From Paenibacillus rubinfantis (GTDB lineage Bacteria > Bacillota > Bacilli > Paenibacillales > Paenibacillaceae): DNA of 64,000 bases. Shown here piece by piece: positions 51,035 to 60,298 of this stretch. How positions within the stretch are numbered: position 1 is the first letter of the stretch; each line of letters opens with the position of its first letter. The stretch spans positions 385,795-449,794 of the forward strand of contig NZ_LN909066.1 of the NCBI RefSeq assembly GCF_001486505.1, read 5' to 3'. Below the pieces are notes generated by a model. It saw only the letters and a program-made list of their open reading frames with translations, was not told the DNA's origin and did no database searches. Position numbers and translations under genes: made by a program.

Positions 51035-53101
51035 TTAGACGTTCACGATAAACGTTTGTACGGGGGAAGCTTCCGTATTCGATCGGCGAACCAGCAGCAC
51101 ATCGCCGCTGAGGTGAACGCCGGCAAATTGATAACTGCGAGGACCCTGGTGCGAAAATAAAACCGCATCCTCCCTGCCGCCATGCGTGATCGACAGGGCC
51201 GTCGCCAGATCCCTTGAAACTGGATTGCCATAGCTGTCCAGCACATCCAGCGGGCGGATCACCGGCGTTCCCTCACTCTGCCGCCAGGCGGGGTACAACA
51301 CGGTGACAAACTGCGTAACCCCTTGGCCGGATTGGCGAAGGACCACTCGGCAGGAGGGTGTTTTTTCGTTATAGTTGCGGGAGATCCAGCTGGGTTCCAC
51401 CTCGATTCTCACCGGGTGAAGCGGAAGGATTCGCAGGACGGGTCCCTCCCCGCCGCCAGCGGCTCCGATCGCGAGATGGCCCTCCGCTTGAAACCGCACT
51501 TCAAGCCCTTCCGCCAAATGAAAGGGCAACGCATACGCATGTTCCGCGTCTCCATGGGAGCGGCAGGTGTCGACGACAACCCAATAATCCGGCTTGATGA
51601 ACAGGATTTGCCGCAGCACTTCAACCGGCTGGGGCAAGCGCCAATAGCCGTCATGGCCCCCTTGGGCATAATCGTACTCCGGAGCGGTCCGCCATACGCG
51701 GCCCAGCGAACGGGCGACGTTGTTCCACTTCCAGGAATCCACGTAGTCCGATATCGTCTGCCCGTCGACGGACACCGTATTATGCTGGAGCGATTCCTTA
51801 AAATACTGGCGATCCCGGTTCTCCATATAGGTGCACCGCCCCGGATCGACGAGAAACTCGCGTCCGTAAGCAAACAGGCTGATGTGCAAGGCATCATCAT
51901 GTCCGTGGGCCCGAATCACATCCATATGACCGTTATCGAACCACAGGTAACGGGCCGTGCGCTGCCAATCGCTACGCATGAAGGCATACCCGCCTTGCGC
52001 CAGCTCCTTGGAGACGAACTCCGGTTCGACAGGTTCAAGCTGCTCGTAAAGCTCGAATCCTTTTTGCGCGAAATACCAGATGCCTTCGTAATCCAGCACA
52101 GCATAAGCTTGCGATTTCAAATCCCCCCGCCGGTACAGCACGGCCCCTCGCGCCAGCACATCGCGGATATCCGTGCTGTCGCTGTCGCTAAAGTTCGGCT
52201 GGCGTCCATCCGGCTGAACGATCGTCAGCGAGGCGGTGTACATGCGGTTTAAGGTATCGTGCAGGACCGAAGGTAACGTGATGCCGTTCAGCTCCGCAAG
52301 CCACACCGATTCGAACAAGCAATGCAGCACCTCATGGTGGTACATGCTGCTTTGTTCATTTTGCAGGCCGTCATCATAAACCTGGAGCGGACACATTTCG
52401 GCTAGTCGTTCGGTCGCCGTTTGCAGCCAGCTGGCCGACTCCTCCAAATCAGGGAACAAAAGCGCCAATTGAAACAGGCCGTTGGTTTCGAGAAACCCCC
52501 AGTTGCTTTGCCGGTCATGCGGCGTATAAGCGATACTCAGGTACATCCCGTGCCGCCGGACTGCTTCACGGAACAACGCCTCCTCCTCCGCCCCCCAATG
52601 CTGGGAGTCCCGCACACAATAATAGCCTTTAAGCCAATGGGAGATGCGAATGCCGCTGTCCAGCTTGCGCCAAGTGTCCTTGACGTTATAGCTTCGGCCG
52701 GCGCTCTCCCGCACTTCCGCTTCGGTCAGCGGATTTTGCGTCATCCAATCCTTCAACAGCCGGATATAACTTTTCGCATACGATTCTTGGCCGGTTAACC
52801 AATACGCTTGCCCCAGCTCGCCCATATACCTTGCCCGGTTCAGCATCACTAACCATTCCAAATCTTCGTTATGCCGGTAATCCCAATGGATCCCGTTCTC
52901 GAAGGTAACCTCCTCTTCGCAACGTTCCATATCCCAGCGATGGGTGAAAATAAACGTGTTCCGCGCCGCCAAATCAGCCCGATGCAGCACCTGCTCCACT
53001 TCCTCGGGCCAATGCTTGCGGCAGGCGTCCACGATAAACGGTCGATCCGCCTCACTCCAGTAAAACCGCCGCGTCCCCGAATTTCCTTGCTTCAGCTCCA
53101 T
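51035..53101 (-). CDS. Heparinase II/III-family polysaccharide lyase-like protein
   Basis: The product is 688 residues. An alpha/alpha-toroid comes first (WDYRHNEDLEWLVMLNRARY, SDYNVK-type helices such as YNVKDTWRKLDSGIRISHWL, FLETNGLFQLALLFPDLEES). A beta-sandwich of the heparinase II/III type follows, with YLWFDNGHMDVIRAHGHDDA holding the G-H-x-H-x-D-metal-site pattern. There is no signal peptide, so it probably cleaves imported oligosaccharides in the cytoplasm. Beta-elimination yields unsaturated uronic acids. ATG 53101 is preferred, 13 bases after GGAGG; the longer frame is plausible. It is third in the catabolic operon. Confidence 0.88.
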   Translation of the reverse strand: MELKQGNSGTRRFYWSEADRPFIVDACRKHWPEEVEQVLHRADLAARNTFIFTHRWDMERCEEEVTFENGIHWDYRHNEDLEWLVMLNRARYMGELGQAYWLTGQESYAKSYIRLLKDWMTQNPLTEAEVRESAGRSYNVKDTWRKLDSGIRISHWLKGYYCVRDSQHWGAEEEALFREAVRRHGMYLSIAYTPHDRQSNWGFLETNGLFQLALLFPDLEESASWLQTATERLAEMCPLQVYDDGLQNEQSSMYHHEVLHCLFESVWLAELNGITLPSVLHDTLNRMYTASLTIVQPDGRQPNFSDSDSTDIRDVLARGAVLYRRGDLKSQAYAVLDYEGIWYFAQKGFELYEQLEPVEPEFVSKELAQGGYAFMRSDWQRTARYLWFDNGHMDVIRAHGHDDALHISLFAYGREFLVDPGRCTYMENRDRQYFKESLQHNTVSVDGQTISDYVDSWKWNNVARSLGRVWRTAPEYDYAQGGHDGYWRLPQPVEVLRQILFIKPDYWVVVDTCRSHGDAEHAYALPFHLAEGLEVRFQAEGHLAIGAAGGGEGPVLRILPLHPVRIEVEPSWISRNYNEKTPSCRVVLRQSGQGVTQFVTVLYPAWRQSEGTPVIRPLDVLDSYGNPVSRDLATALSITHGGREDAVLFSHQGPRSYQFAGVHLSGDVLLVRRSNTEASPVQTFIVNV

Positions 53102-53179
53102 TCGTCCCGCTTGCCTCCTTCCGGATTCCTCCTTCGGCCAAGGGTTCTTGGCCGCTCCTCGCTCCCTACCACGCACTGT

Positions 53180-54256
53180 TTAATGACCCAGCCACTGCGC
53201 CAATCCGGCTTGGACAAACCGATCATCATTAAGATCAGGATATGCGCGATAGACGCGATCCATCTCTGCAATTTGTCCGGGCGACAGCTCTTCCTCCGGA
53301 TCAAGACACCATCGTCCGGCCAGCAGGCCTTGACGCCGCAGCACTTCATGAATGCCGGGAAGACAGCCTTTAAACCCGTTGGCCGCGTCAAAAAAAGCCG
53401 CATTCGCATCCGTAATTCGGATGCCGCGCGACAGCAGCTCTGCGGGAATGGGGGCGCCGCTCTCGCGGACGGCGATGATCTCCTCCAACAGCTCCACCGC
53501 CTTGGACGTCCAGACCGCCCAATGGCCCAACAGACCGCCAACGATCCGTTTCTCCACCGTTTGCCCCGCAGCGGTGTCGCAGCGGTAAACCGTAAGCAAA
53601 TCCGCTACGATGTTATCGTCGTTACCGGTATATAACGCGATGTCGTCTCGACGGCTGGATTCGCATACCGCTCGCACCACGTCCAGCGTTTGGTACCGGT
53701 TAAAGGGGGCAATCTTCATCGCCTTCACCCCCGGCAGCTCCGCCAGTTCACGCCAAAACGCAAAGCTAAGCCTTCTGCCCCCCACCGCCGGCTGCAAATA
53801 AAACCCGCAGACAGGAAGCACCGCCGAAATCGCCTCCGTGCGGCGGATCAACTCCGCTTCGCTATAATCTGCCAGCCCATTGTTGCTGACCAGCCCCAGA
53901 TCATAACCCAGGCCGGCGGCCAACTCCGCTTCACGAACGGCCTGCTCGGTTGGGCCGCAGATGCCCGCCACCTTGAGGAACGGGTGCTTGAGTCCAGCGG
54001 CTTCCACCTCTTCGGCGGCCAGCCGGAGCACCGGCTCGAACAAGCCGATCTCAGGGTCGCGGATTTGGAATTGCGTCGAGTGGACCCCAACCGCGATCCC
54101 GCCGCTGCCGGCAGCGAGGTAATAGCGCGTTAAGGCGCGTTGCCGCCGCTCATCCAGCTGTCGCGCCGCGTCCAACGCGAGCGGGTGGGCGGGGATCACG
54201 GTTCCCCGATGCAGCAGTTGATGCAGCTCGGGTTTTAACTGCGGTTGCTCGCCCAT
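53180..54256 (-). CDS. DapA-family (dihydrodipicolinate synthase-like) aldolase, copy 1
   Basis: The product is 358 residues. Its TIM barrel has GSGGIAVGVHSTQFQIRD near the N-terminus and VKAMKIAPFNRYQTLDVVRA, where the K is the Schiff-base lysine. DDIALYTGNDDNIVADLLTV supplies the later strand. The family cleaves or condenses pyruvate with an aldehyde; a 2-keto-3-deoxy acid product of the lyase route would fit. It is distinct from the second DapA-like protein at 42189. The start and the preceding stop overlap as TGATG, so it is coupled to the SDR gene. Confidence 0.85.
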   Translation of the reverse strand: MGEQPQLKPELHQLLHRGTVIPAHPLALDAARQLDERRQRALTRYYLAAGSGGIAVGVHSTQFQIRDPEIGLFEPVLRLAAEEVEAAGLKHPFLKVAGICGPTEQAVREAELAAGLGYDLGLVSNNGLADYSEAELIRRTEAISAVLPVCGFYLQPAVGGRRLSFAFWRELAELPGVKAMKIAPFNRYQTLDVVRAVCESSRRDDIALYTGNDDNIVADLLTVYRCDTAAGQTVEKRIVGGLLGHWAVWTSKAVELLEEIIAVRESGAPIPAELLSRGIRITDANAAFFDAANGFKGCLPGIHEVLRRQGLLAGRWCLDPEEELSPGQIAEMDRVYRAYPDLNDDRFVQAGLAQWLGH

Positions 54257-55272
54257 CAGAACACCCCTCCCCTTTCCTGAAAATGCGTTGGTTTGCCTAA
54301 CGTCTCTCCGCCCGCTTCAATCCAATCCGCCGTCCAGCGCATCATCTGGCGGAGCGAAATCCGCGGATAACCGAGCAAAGCATGCGATGATGAGGCATTG
54401 CTTAGTAACGCGGTCGCCTGCTCCTCCCCGGTGAACACCGGCTGGATGCCAAAGGCTTCCCCAAACCGTTCGGCCAGCCAGCGGATCGAGACCGTCTCCG
54501 GCCCGGTGACATTGATCGTCTTCGGCGGCGAAGCGCAATGGAGCAAGGAACGAATCGCCATTTCATTGGCATCGCCCTGCCAAATCACGTTGACCAGCCC
54601 CATATTCAGGTCGATGGGCTCCCGTTCCTTCACCGCCTTGGCGACCTCCAGCAAGATGCCGTACCGCAAATCAATCGCGTAATTCAGCCGAAAGTTGACG
54701 AGCGGAGTACCGTTCTTGCGGGAGAAATACTCGAACACCCGCTCCCGCCCCAAGCAGGATTGCGCGTATTCGCCAATCGGTGCAGGGGCGGTTTCCTCCG
54801 ACGCCCCGCCTTTGGCGATCTCCGTCAGCGGATAAATATTGCCGGACGAGAACGCCACGATCCGCGAGTCCTTAAATTTCTCCGCCACCCGCCCCGGTAA
54901 ATAAGCGTTCATGGCCCAGGTATAAGACTCACGTCCATTCGTCCCAAACTTATGGCCGGCCATGTAGATAACATTCGGGACTTCCGGCAAGCGCGACAAC
55001 GCCGTTTCATCCAGCAGATCCGCTGAAATGGTACGAACGCCGGCGTCCTCCAGCTCCTCCCGCAGCGTCCCCGAAGCAAACCGCGAGACGCCGGTCACCT
55101 GCGCGTTTTTTCCGGCGGCTGCCAAGCCTCGGGCTAGCAGCTTCGCCAAGCTGGGACCCATTTTCCCGCCGACGCCTAAAATCAGCACATCGCCATCCAG
55201 TTGGGCCAAATCCTGAATGAGCCGGTCCGAGGGCTCGCTCAACCGCTGCTCCAACTCCAATCTCGTTTTCAT
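54256..55272 (-). CDS. NAD-dependent epimerase/dehydratase-like SDR
   Basis: The 338-residue extended SDR has VLILGVGGKMGPSLAKLLAR, a Rossmann start with GxxGxxG-like spacing, then ALSRLPEVPNVIYMAGHKFG and RIVAFSSGNIYPLTEIAKGG. The usual catalytic YxxxK is recognisable only as EYAQSCLGRE, in which the lysine position is replaced. This suggests altered activity, perhaps as a binding or decarboxylating partner. It is the first gene of the operon; AGAGGTGA lies before the ATG. It overlaps the next gene by one base. Confidence 0.8.
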   Translation of the reverse strand: MKTRLELEQRLSEPSDRLIQDLAQLDGDVLILGVGGKMGPSLAKLLARGLAAAGKNAQVTGVSRFASGTLREELEDAGVRTISADLLDETALSRLPEVPNVIYMAGHKFGTNGRESYTWAMNAYLPGRVAEKFKDSRIVAFSSGNIYPLTEIAKGGASEETAPAPIGEYAQSCLGRERVFEYFSRKNGTPLVNFRLNYAIDLRYGILLEVAKAVKEREPIDLNMGLVNVIWQGDANEMAIRSLLHCASPPKTINVTGPETVSIRWLAERFGEAFGIQPVFTGEEQATALLSNASSSHALLGYPRISLRQMMRWTADWIEAGGETLGKPTHFQERGGVF

Positions 55273-55390
55273 CTTTCGTCACCTCTTCTATGCAAGGGAT
55301 TCGTACGACAGACTAAGAAGCCAACCGTTCCCCCTTTATGGTAGAAGTCGCAGGAATTCCAGACAACGACCTTATATCGCCCGAAATAAC

Positions 55391-55432
55391 AGAACAGGAG
55401 GGAACCGGCTGTTGCCGATTCCCTCCTGTTCT
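55391..55432 (-). terminator. Long perfect-arm hairpin upstream of the catabolic operon
   Basis: AGAACAGGAGGGAA pairs with TTCCCTCCTGTTCT, and the inner CGGC-TGTT-GCCG extends the stem, interrupted by a two-base mismatch. It lies about 120 bases before the first operon gene. The T tract after it on the minus strand is weak (GTTATTT), so it may be a terminator for transcripts from upstream or an attenuator in the operon leader. Confidence 0.5.
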
Positions 55433-55498
55433 TATAGGATTTGATTTTTGGGGTTAATATCAATTTCAAAGGGTTGAGATCAGCCGCCAGGGGCTAAA

Positions 55499-55679
55499 TG
55501 TAAAAGTACAGTTGATTTTAGTGAAAAAGGCACTTTTTGAGCCCTCTGACTGCAAAAGTGCAGTATATTTCTACCTATTTTCCGTTTTTCCGCCGAATGG
55601 CCTAAAACTAACTGCACTTTTACATTCCATGGCCGGTAAATAAGGAAAAGTACCGAAGTTAAACTGCACTTTTGCAGTT
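55499..55679. repeat. Intergenic element with four CTGCACTTTTGCA-type motifs
   Basis: Four copies of a 14-15 base motif occur: at 55499-55513 and 55549-55564 in one orientation, and at 55610-55624 and 55662-55679 in the other. The second and fourth each form a small hairpin (ACTGCA/TGCAGT arms). The two pairs are inverted relative to each other, giving a larger imperfect hairpin. It follows the truncated acetyltransferase start and probably displaced its 3' part. Confidence 0.75.
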
Positions 55680-55725
55680 CATTTTGAGTTCCAATAAGAT
55701 GGGGCATTGGGCTCAGAAGCCCCAT

Positions 55726-55806
55726 CCCTTCCTGCTCCGGCCATAGCTTTAACGCTAAACGAGTGATGTCATCCAAATGAGTTGAACGGGCTTGTTCAAT
55801 CCTCAC
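55726..55806 (-). pseudogene. Truncated acetyltransferase (AAC(6')-like N-terminus)
   Basis: The ORF begins MRIEQARSTHLDDITRLALK and continues LWPEQ, the typical start of AAC(6')-type and related GNAT acetyltransferases. After about 27 residues the frame enters repeat sequence and loses all similarity. The acetyl-CoA motif is absent, so it cannot be active. No remaining part of the gene is visible on the other side of the repeat element. Confidence 0.6.
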
Positions 55807-55823
55807 GTTTATCCCCCCCCCAT

Positions 55824-55867
55824 TATAAAAACAACCCAGCCGGAATCGCTCGTTTCTTAGGCTGGGT
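55824..55867 (-). terminator. Rho-independent terminator of the 55890 acetyltransferase gene
   Basis: ACCCAGCC (55834-55841) pairs with GGCTGGGT (55860-55867). On the minus strand the stem is followed by TGTTTTTATAATG. Confidence 0.8.
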
Positions 55868-55889
55868 CATTTGTGGTCTGAGCTTGCGG

Positions 55890-56318
55890 TTATTCTATTT
55901 TACCGTCGATCACAACTCCAAACATCCCGGTTAAGCCTTCATGATCGTTTAGTCCGTACTGGCGATAGAACGCTTCCTTCCCGTGGGAGGCAAACAAGCC
56001 GACGAAGGCTTTGTCAGGTGCATTTTCCCGGAGATAGCCCATCAAGGACTCCATCATCCGTCTGCCTACACCCTGACCTTGGTGATCGGGATCCACCGCA
56101 ACATCCTGGATGTAAAAATAGATCTGTCCATCCCCCACAATCCGGCCCATCCCAACCGCTTTCCCGTTCTGTTCTACCACAACGCCAAATATCGATTGCT
56201 TTAAGGATTTGTCGGCAACGTCAAAATTCATAAACTCTTTCCAGCCTACAGCGGTGCAGAGCCGGGTATATTCCTCATAGGTAGGTACTCTATGAATGAC
56301 CGTGTATTCTGTGCTCAA
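55890..56318 (-). CDS. GNAT family N-acetyltransferase
   Basis: The product is 142 residues, a minimal GNAT fold. The acetyl-CoA loop is VDPDHQGQGVGRRMMESLMG at about residues 76-95, and the closing motif is ASHGKEAFYRQYGL, with the conserved tyrosine pair. YIQDVAVDPDHQGQGVG is typical of the small GNATs related to aminoglycoside or polyamine acetyltransferases. It is probably monocistronic, between its own terminator and the terminator of the cobN operon. Confidence 0.88.
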   Translation of the reverse strand: MSTEYTVIHRVPTYEEYTRLCTAVGWKEFMNFDVADKSLKQSIFGVVVEQNGKAVGMGRIVGDGQIYFYIQDVAVDPDHQGQGVGRRMMESLMGYLRENAPDKAFVGLFASHGKEAFYRQYGLNDHEGLTGMFGVVIDGKIE

Positions 56319-56444
56319 ATGATCTTCTCCTTAAAGTAAAATCTTCCAAGATTCATTCTCTCATGAGTCGTCTCTCGGTTTCAATCCCCGGATCGTTGAT
56401 GTTATCCCGCCTGAGTTCATGATCCATCAAGGGTACTCTCCCCC

Positions 56445-56479
56445 AAAAAAAGCATGCAACCTCAAATAGAGGCGCATGC
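56445..56479 (-). terminator. Terminator of the chelatase operon
   Basis: On the minus strand GCATGCGCCTC pairs with GAGGTTGCATGC (G-C rich stem with one bulge) and is followed by seven T residues. It lies 34 bases after the cobN stop. Confidence 0.88.
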
Positions 56480-56512
56480 CAATTGGATCTTGGAATCTTG
56501 TTGCTCCTGAGC

Positions 56513-59500
56513 TCAAGAGAGAAATACCGTGTCCTTGTCGTCGGGTTGTCCTTCCAGACCCCCCTCGAGGTCGAGATATTTCTGGCGAAGTTTTTCCAAT
56601 TGGGCCTCATCAGGCTCCCAATATCCCCGCTGTTGGCTTTCCAGCAACGTTTCCACCAGCCCGTGATAGGCCCAGCGATTGTTCTCCTCCATCTGCCGGC
56701 TTCGCGCTTCATCGGCCACATACGTTTCATGGAGCTGATCGAATACCCAAGGCTCAACTTTGCCGGTGGTTGCGGCCAGCCCCAGGACGTACTCGACGCG
56801 CTTGGCGATTTGCTGTGCCCCGTGATAAGGATGCTTCAGCAGCGCGTCAATCCATTTCGGATTGATCAGCCGGGTGCGTACGCCACGAGCAATCGAATGC
56901 TCCGCCGATTCGGTGACGGGCTGCTCTAGCGTCGAATCCGTAATATGAATGTCCGCCGGACTTCCCTTCACCATCGCTACCGATTTGGAGAGGCCGCCAA
57001 AATATTCGTAATAATGGTCGGAATCGGTTACCTCCCATTCATGGCTGGAGCGAATCTGTGAGACGACATCCACCGCCATCAACCGGATACGGTACAACTC
57101 CGGTTCCGCTTGCCCGCGTTCCTTCAAGCTGTAAACATACTGCTGACTGTCCGCATAGGCCTGACCCAGCTCGGACTCCTCGCTCCACTGCTTGGTCTCG
57201 ATTAATCGGGTCATATTCGTCCCGTACTGGCCTTCCGCAGGGCCAAAAATGCGGGCGTTCGCCAAATCCCGGGCACGGTCCGGCTCGTAGCCGCCAGCCA
57301 GCAGCTGCTCCTCCGTATTTCGGGAGTGAACCTTAAACCAGTTCAGCTCATCCGGCTCCTCCAGCTCGGAGACACGCCGAAAGATTCGGTTTAAGTCCTC
57401 CAGCAGATTCGGGAACATATCGCGGAACAAGCCGGTCATGTGCACGACCACGTTGAGGCGCGGGCGGCCTAGCTCGGACAGCGGGATGATTTCGTATTCG
57501 GTCCGGAATGTTCCGATCGCTCCACCAACGCGTACTCCCATATAGCGGAGAACCTGCCCAATCGTCTCCCCTTGCGTCCGCGAGGTTTCCAGCCCCCATA
57601 AGACAACGGCCGTTGTTCCCGGATACTCCCCATGCTGTTCGACGTACTGACGAATCGAGTTCTCGGCGGTACGTGCCCCCCGTTCCGCGGCGGTCACGCT
57701 AGGTACGGCGCGCGGGTCAAAGGAGTAAAGATTAAATCCGGACGGCATCACCTCAGGGGAGCGAATCGCATCGCCCGCCAGCTTGGGACGGAGATAACGG
57801 CCCTCCAGCGCCTTGAGCATGCCTTCCAGCTCTTGGTTTTTGATGGAACTCTCATAAGCGCGATACCCGAAATCCAGTGCTTGCCGCACCGCCTCCCGCC
57901 ACTCCGGCGGCTCCTCCAAGCAAGAAGCCGGGAGCGACTTCGTGGACAGGTACGTCTGAATCAGCTGCGCCGCCTCCTGATCGAGCCGGTGCAATTCGTC
58001 GAAGTGACCGCCGGCGGTAAGCAGCTCGACTTTTAACCCTTTTTGCTCCGCCAACAATCCACGCAAGGAGCGGATCGCCCCCCGCTCGTGTCGCAGCACA
58101 AACCGCATATACGCGGCAGCGGCTTCAGGGTCGTAACCCTCTCCAAGCACATGCAGCCCGCTTGGGATGAGGGAGCGTTGCATCCGGTACAGCTCCTCTT
58201 CCATCTCCTCCGGCGAATCCGCAGCAAAATGAAGCGCTTCGCTCGCTTCCTGCAGCTTGCGAAGAAGATCCCCGCATCGGTCGGGGTCCAGCTGCTGCGC
58301 CTCACGATATTCATGCAGCAGCGCATCAAGATGCGCCCATTCGCCGTACAGCTCGGCCTCGGTAAACGGCGGCGCCTGATAGCCCACCAATACCGCATGG
58401 CTGCGGCGTTTGGCGATCATCGCCTCCGAAGGATTCCCGATGTAGTAATAATACAAATGCGGAAGATCCCCGATGAAATCGTCCGGCACACAATCCCCTG
58501 ACATTCCGGCTTCCTTCCCGCGCTGAAACTCCAGCGTCCCATGCGTCCCGATATGGACGACCGCATCCGCGCCCCACTGTTCGCGAATCCACTCATAAAA
58601 GGCCGTATATTGATGGGTCGGAAGCAGGGAGCGATCGTGGACGGATTTTTCAGGATCCTCGTGAATGCCGCGGGATGGCTGCAGCCCAATGAAAATACGG
58701 CCGTTGACGATACCGGGAATCAAGAAGGACTCCCCTTCCGTCATGATCTCGCCTGGCGGCTGCCCCCAGCGTTCCACAGCTTCCTTGCCCCAGGCGCGGG
58801 CGGCCAGCTTATCCGCGAAGTCGGCATCCGTGTAGCGAATCATTTGACCCTCTGCCTGTTCCAACGACGTCCACTGACCGGAATTCACCAGCCCCCCATC
58901 CACGAACCGGGAACGCAGCTCCTCCGCGGTCATCTCCTCGGTCTCATACCCTTCCTCCCGTAATCGGGACAACAAGCGGGCGACCGATTCAAAGGTATCC
59001 AGAAACGATCCGCCAAACACATTCGCCTCGCCGGGAGGATAGTTATAGCAAATCAGAGCCAGCTTCTTCTCCCGATTGGTTTTGCGGCGAAGCTCCAGCC
59101 AACGCCTAACGCGCCGAACCAGCTTCTCCACCCGCTCGGGGATTAATACCAGCTTGTTCAGAGCGATCCCTAACTCAGGATCCTCCCCCTCAGAACGCAA
59201 AGCCGCAATGGGATAGGTCTCAATCGCCCCGTCCAATTCCGGAAGCACGACCTGTACCATAAGTTGGGCTGGGTTTACCCCTCGGACAGACTGTCGCCAC
59301 TCCTCTTCGGTCGTGCCGGACAAGATGAACGGATGCAGCATCGGGGCTCCCAGCTCCTCAAGCCAGGTTACTGCTCCGTCCGTATGGCTCGGGTCCCCCA
59401 TGCCGTTCGGTGGCTTTTTTTCCGCCGAAGCTCCACCTCCGCCCGGACCAATCCCTAGACGGAAAGGAAGCAGGTTCACGATCAAATCAATCGACCGACC

Positions 59501-60286
59501 TCCCTCGGTTAACAGTTCCCCAAGCCGATCCAGCGAAATATTCATCACGGAAGGAAAAGCGATCGGCAAACAATCGGCAAATGCCTCGATTTGACTTGCG
59601 ATCTCCCCGACGCACTCGCTGAGATCCTGTAGATTCCCATTTCCGTTAAAAAACAGCGCCACCGTGGGTCGCTTCTCCGAATATCCTCGGCTGTTTCGAT
59701 AATCGGACAGGCTGGCGAAGCGAGTTCCGCTTTCAGGTTCAAGGATGCAGATTTCTTGGAGAAAAAACGGGTCGGCTGGAGCGGGCAGCAGATCGCAACC
59801 CCCGTATTCCCGGCCCGCCAAGCAGAGCAGGCCAAGTAGATTGGCCGTCCCTCCGCCCCGCCAATATTCCGTCATTTTCGTATATCGATTGTAGTCTACG
59901 TGATGATCCTGCCCACCCAAGACTTCCTTCGGATTCGTACCCATAGGAGGCAAATCATCGGCACTCAGTTGACCTAATCGAAGTAATGAGCGGATTTCAC
60001 CGGTATCCCCACCGACGGGAACGAGATGTGCTGCTCCTTGCTGGAGGTGCTCCTTGATCAACTCCAGACTTTCCTTGGGAACGCCATGCGCATCAAAAAT
60101 AATCATATCGAAGGTGTCTGCTGTAAGCTTAGTTTTTAGGTCTGCCGGCGCATCGACGGCCTCGCTGCCTCCTGGATCAATTACGGCCAGCATCAATTGC
60201 TGCCGTTGAGCTTCATCCAGCCTGCGGTACGCCGCCGACAAATGGGCTTGCGAAGCTTCGTTGTTTGTGATGACGAGGATGTTCAA
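56513..60286 (-). CDS. cobN: Cobaltochelatase large subunit CobN (CobN/BchH family)
   Basis: The 1257-residue protein is of the size and kind of CobN/ChlH. It contains FGGSFLDTFESVARLLSRLR, the conserved VVHIGTHGTLEFQRGKEAGM followed by CVPDDFIGDLPHLYYYYIGN, and AMIAKRRSHAVLVGYQAPPF. The C-terminal VLWGLETSRTQGETIGQVLR and MTGLFRDMFPNLLEDLNRIF are also CobN-type. It inserts cobalt into a corrin ring (or possibly another metal into a tetrapyrrole), using the ChlI/ChlD-like AAA subunits coded just upstream. The start is TTG 60286 with AAGGAG eight bases before it. It is the last gene of the operon, ending at a strong terminator. Confidence 0.93.
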   Translation of the reverse strand: MNILVITNNEASQAHLSAAYRRLDEAQRQQLMLAVIDPGGSEAVDAPADLKTKLTADTFDMIIFDAHGVPKESLELIKEHLQQGAAHLVPVGGDTGEIRSLLRLGQLSADDLPPMGTNPKEVLGGQDHHVDYNRYTKMTEYWRGGGTANLLGLLCLAGREYGGCDLLPAPADPFFLQEICILEPESGTRFASLSDYRNSRGYSEKRPTVALFFNGNGNLQDLSECVGEIASQIEAFADCLPIAFPSVMNISLDRLGELLTEGGRSIDLIVNLLPFRLGIGPGGGGASAEKKPPNGMGDPSHTDGAVTWLEELGAPMLHPFILSGTTEEEWRQSVRGVNPAQLMVQVVLPELDGAIETYPIAALRSEGEDPELGIALNKLVLIPERVEKLVRRVRRWLELRRKTNREKKLALICYNYPPGEANVFGGSFLDTFESVARLLSRLREEGYETEEMTAEELRSRFVDGGLVNSGQWTSLEQAEGQMIRYTDADFADKLAARAWGKEAVERWGQPPGEIMTEGESFLIPGIVNGRIFIGLQPSRGIHEDPEKSVHDRSLLPTHQYTAFYEWIREQWGADAVVHIGTHGTLEFQRGKEAGMSGDCVPDDFIGDLPHLYYYYIGNPSEAMIAKRRSHAVLVGYQAPPFTEAELYGEWAHLDALLHEYREAQQLDPDRCGDLLRKLQEASEALHFAADSPEEMEEELYRMQRSLIPSGLHVLGEGYDPEAAAAYMRFVLRHERGAIRSLRGLLAEQKGLKVELLTAGGHFDELHRLDQEAAQLIQTYLSTKSLPASCLEEPPEWREAVRQALDFGYRAYESSIKNQELEGMLKALEGRYLRPKLAGDAIRSPEVMPSGFNLYSFDPRAVPSVTAAERGARTAENSIRQYVEQHGEYPGTTAVVLWGLETSRTQGETIGQVLRYMGVRVGGAIGTFRTEYEIIPLSELGRPRLNVVVHMTGLFRDMFPNLLEDLNRIFRRVSELEEPDELNWFKVHSRNTEEQLLAGGYEPDRARDLANARIFGPAEGQYGTNMTRLIETKQWSEESELGQAYADSQQYVYSLKERGQAEPELYRIRLMAVDVVSQIRSSHEWEVTDSDHYYEYFGGLSKSVAMVKGSPADIHITDSTLEQPVTESAEHSIARGVRTRLINPKWIDALLKHPYHGAQQIAKRVEYVLGLAATTGKVEPWVFDQLHETYVADEARSRQMEENNRWAYHGLVETLLESQQRGYWEPDEAQLEKLRQKYLDLEGGLEGQPDDKDTVFLS

Positions 60287-60298
60287 GCTCTCATCTCC

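Noticed and set aside
55391..55432. T-box or other riboswitch upstream of the catabolic operon
   Set aside because: Only a single long hairpin is present; I see no conserved T-box or riboswitch core sequence nearby.
56353..56757. Minus-strand ORF of 134 codons over the cobN 3' end
   Set aside because: It runs in another frame of cobN and through the terminator hairpin; no homology pattern is visible.
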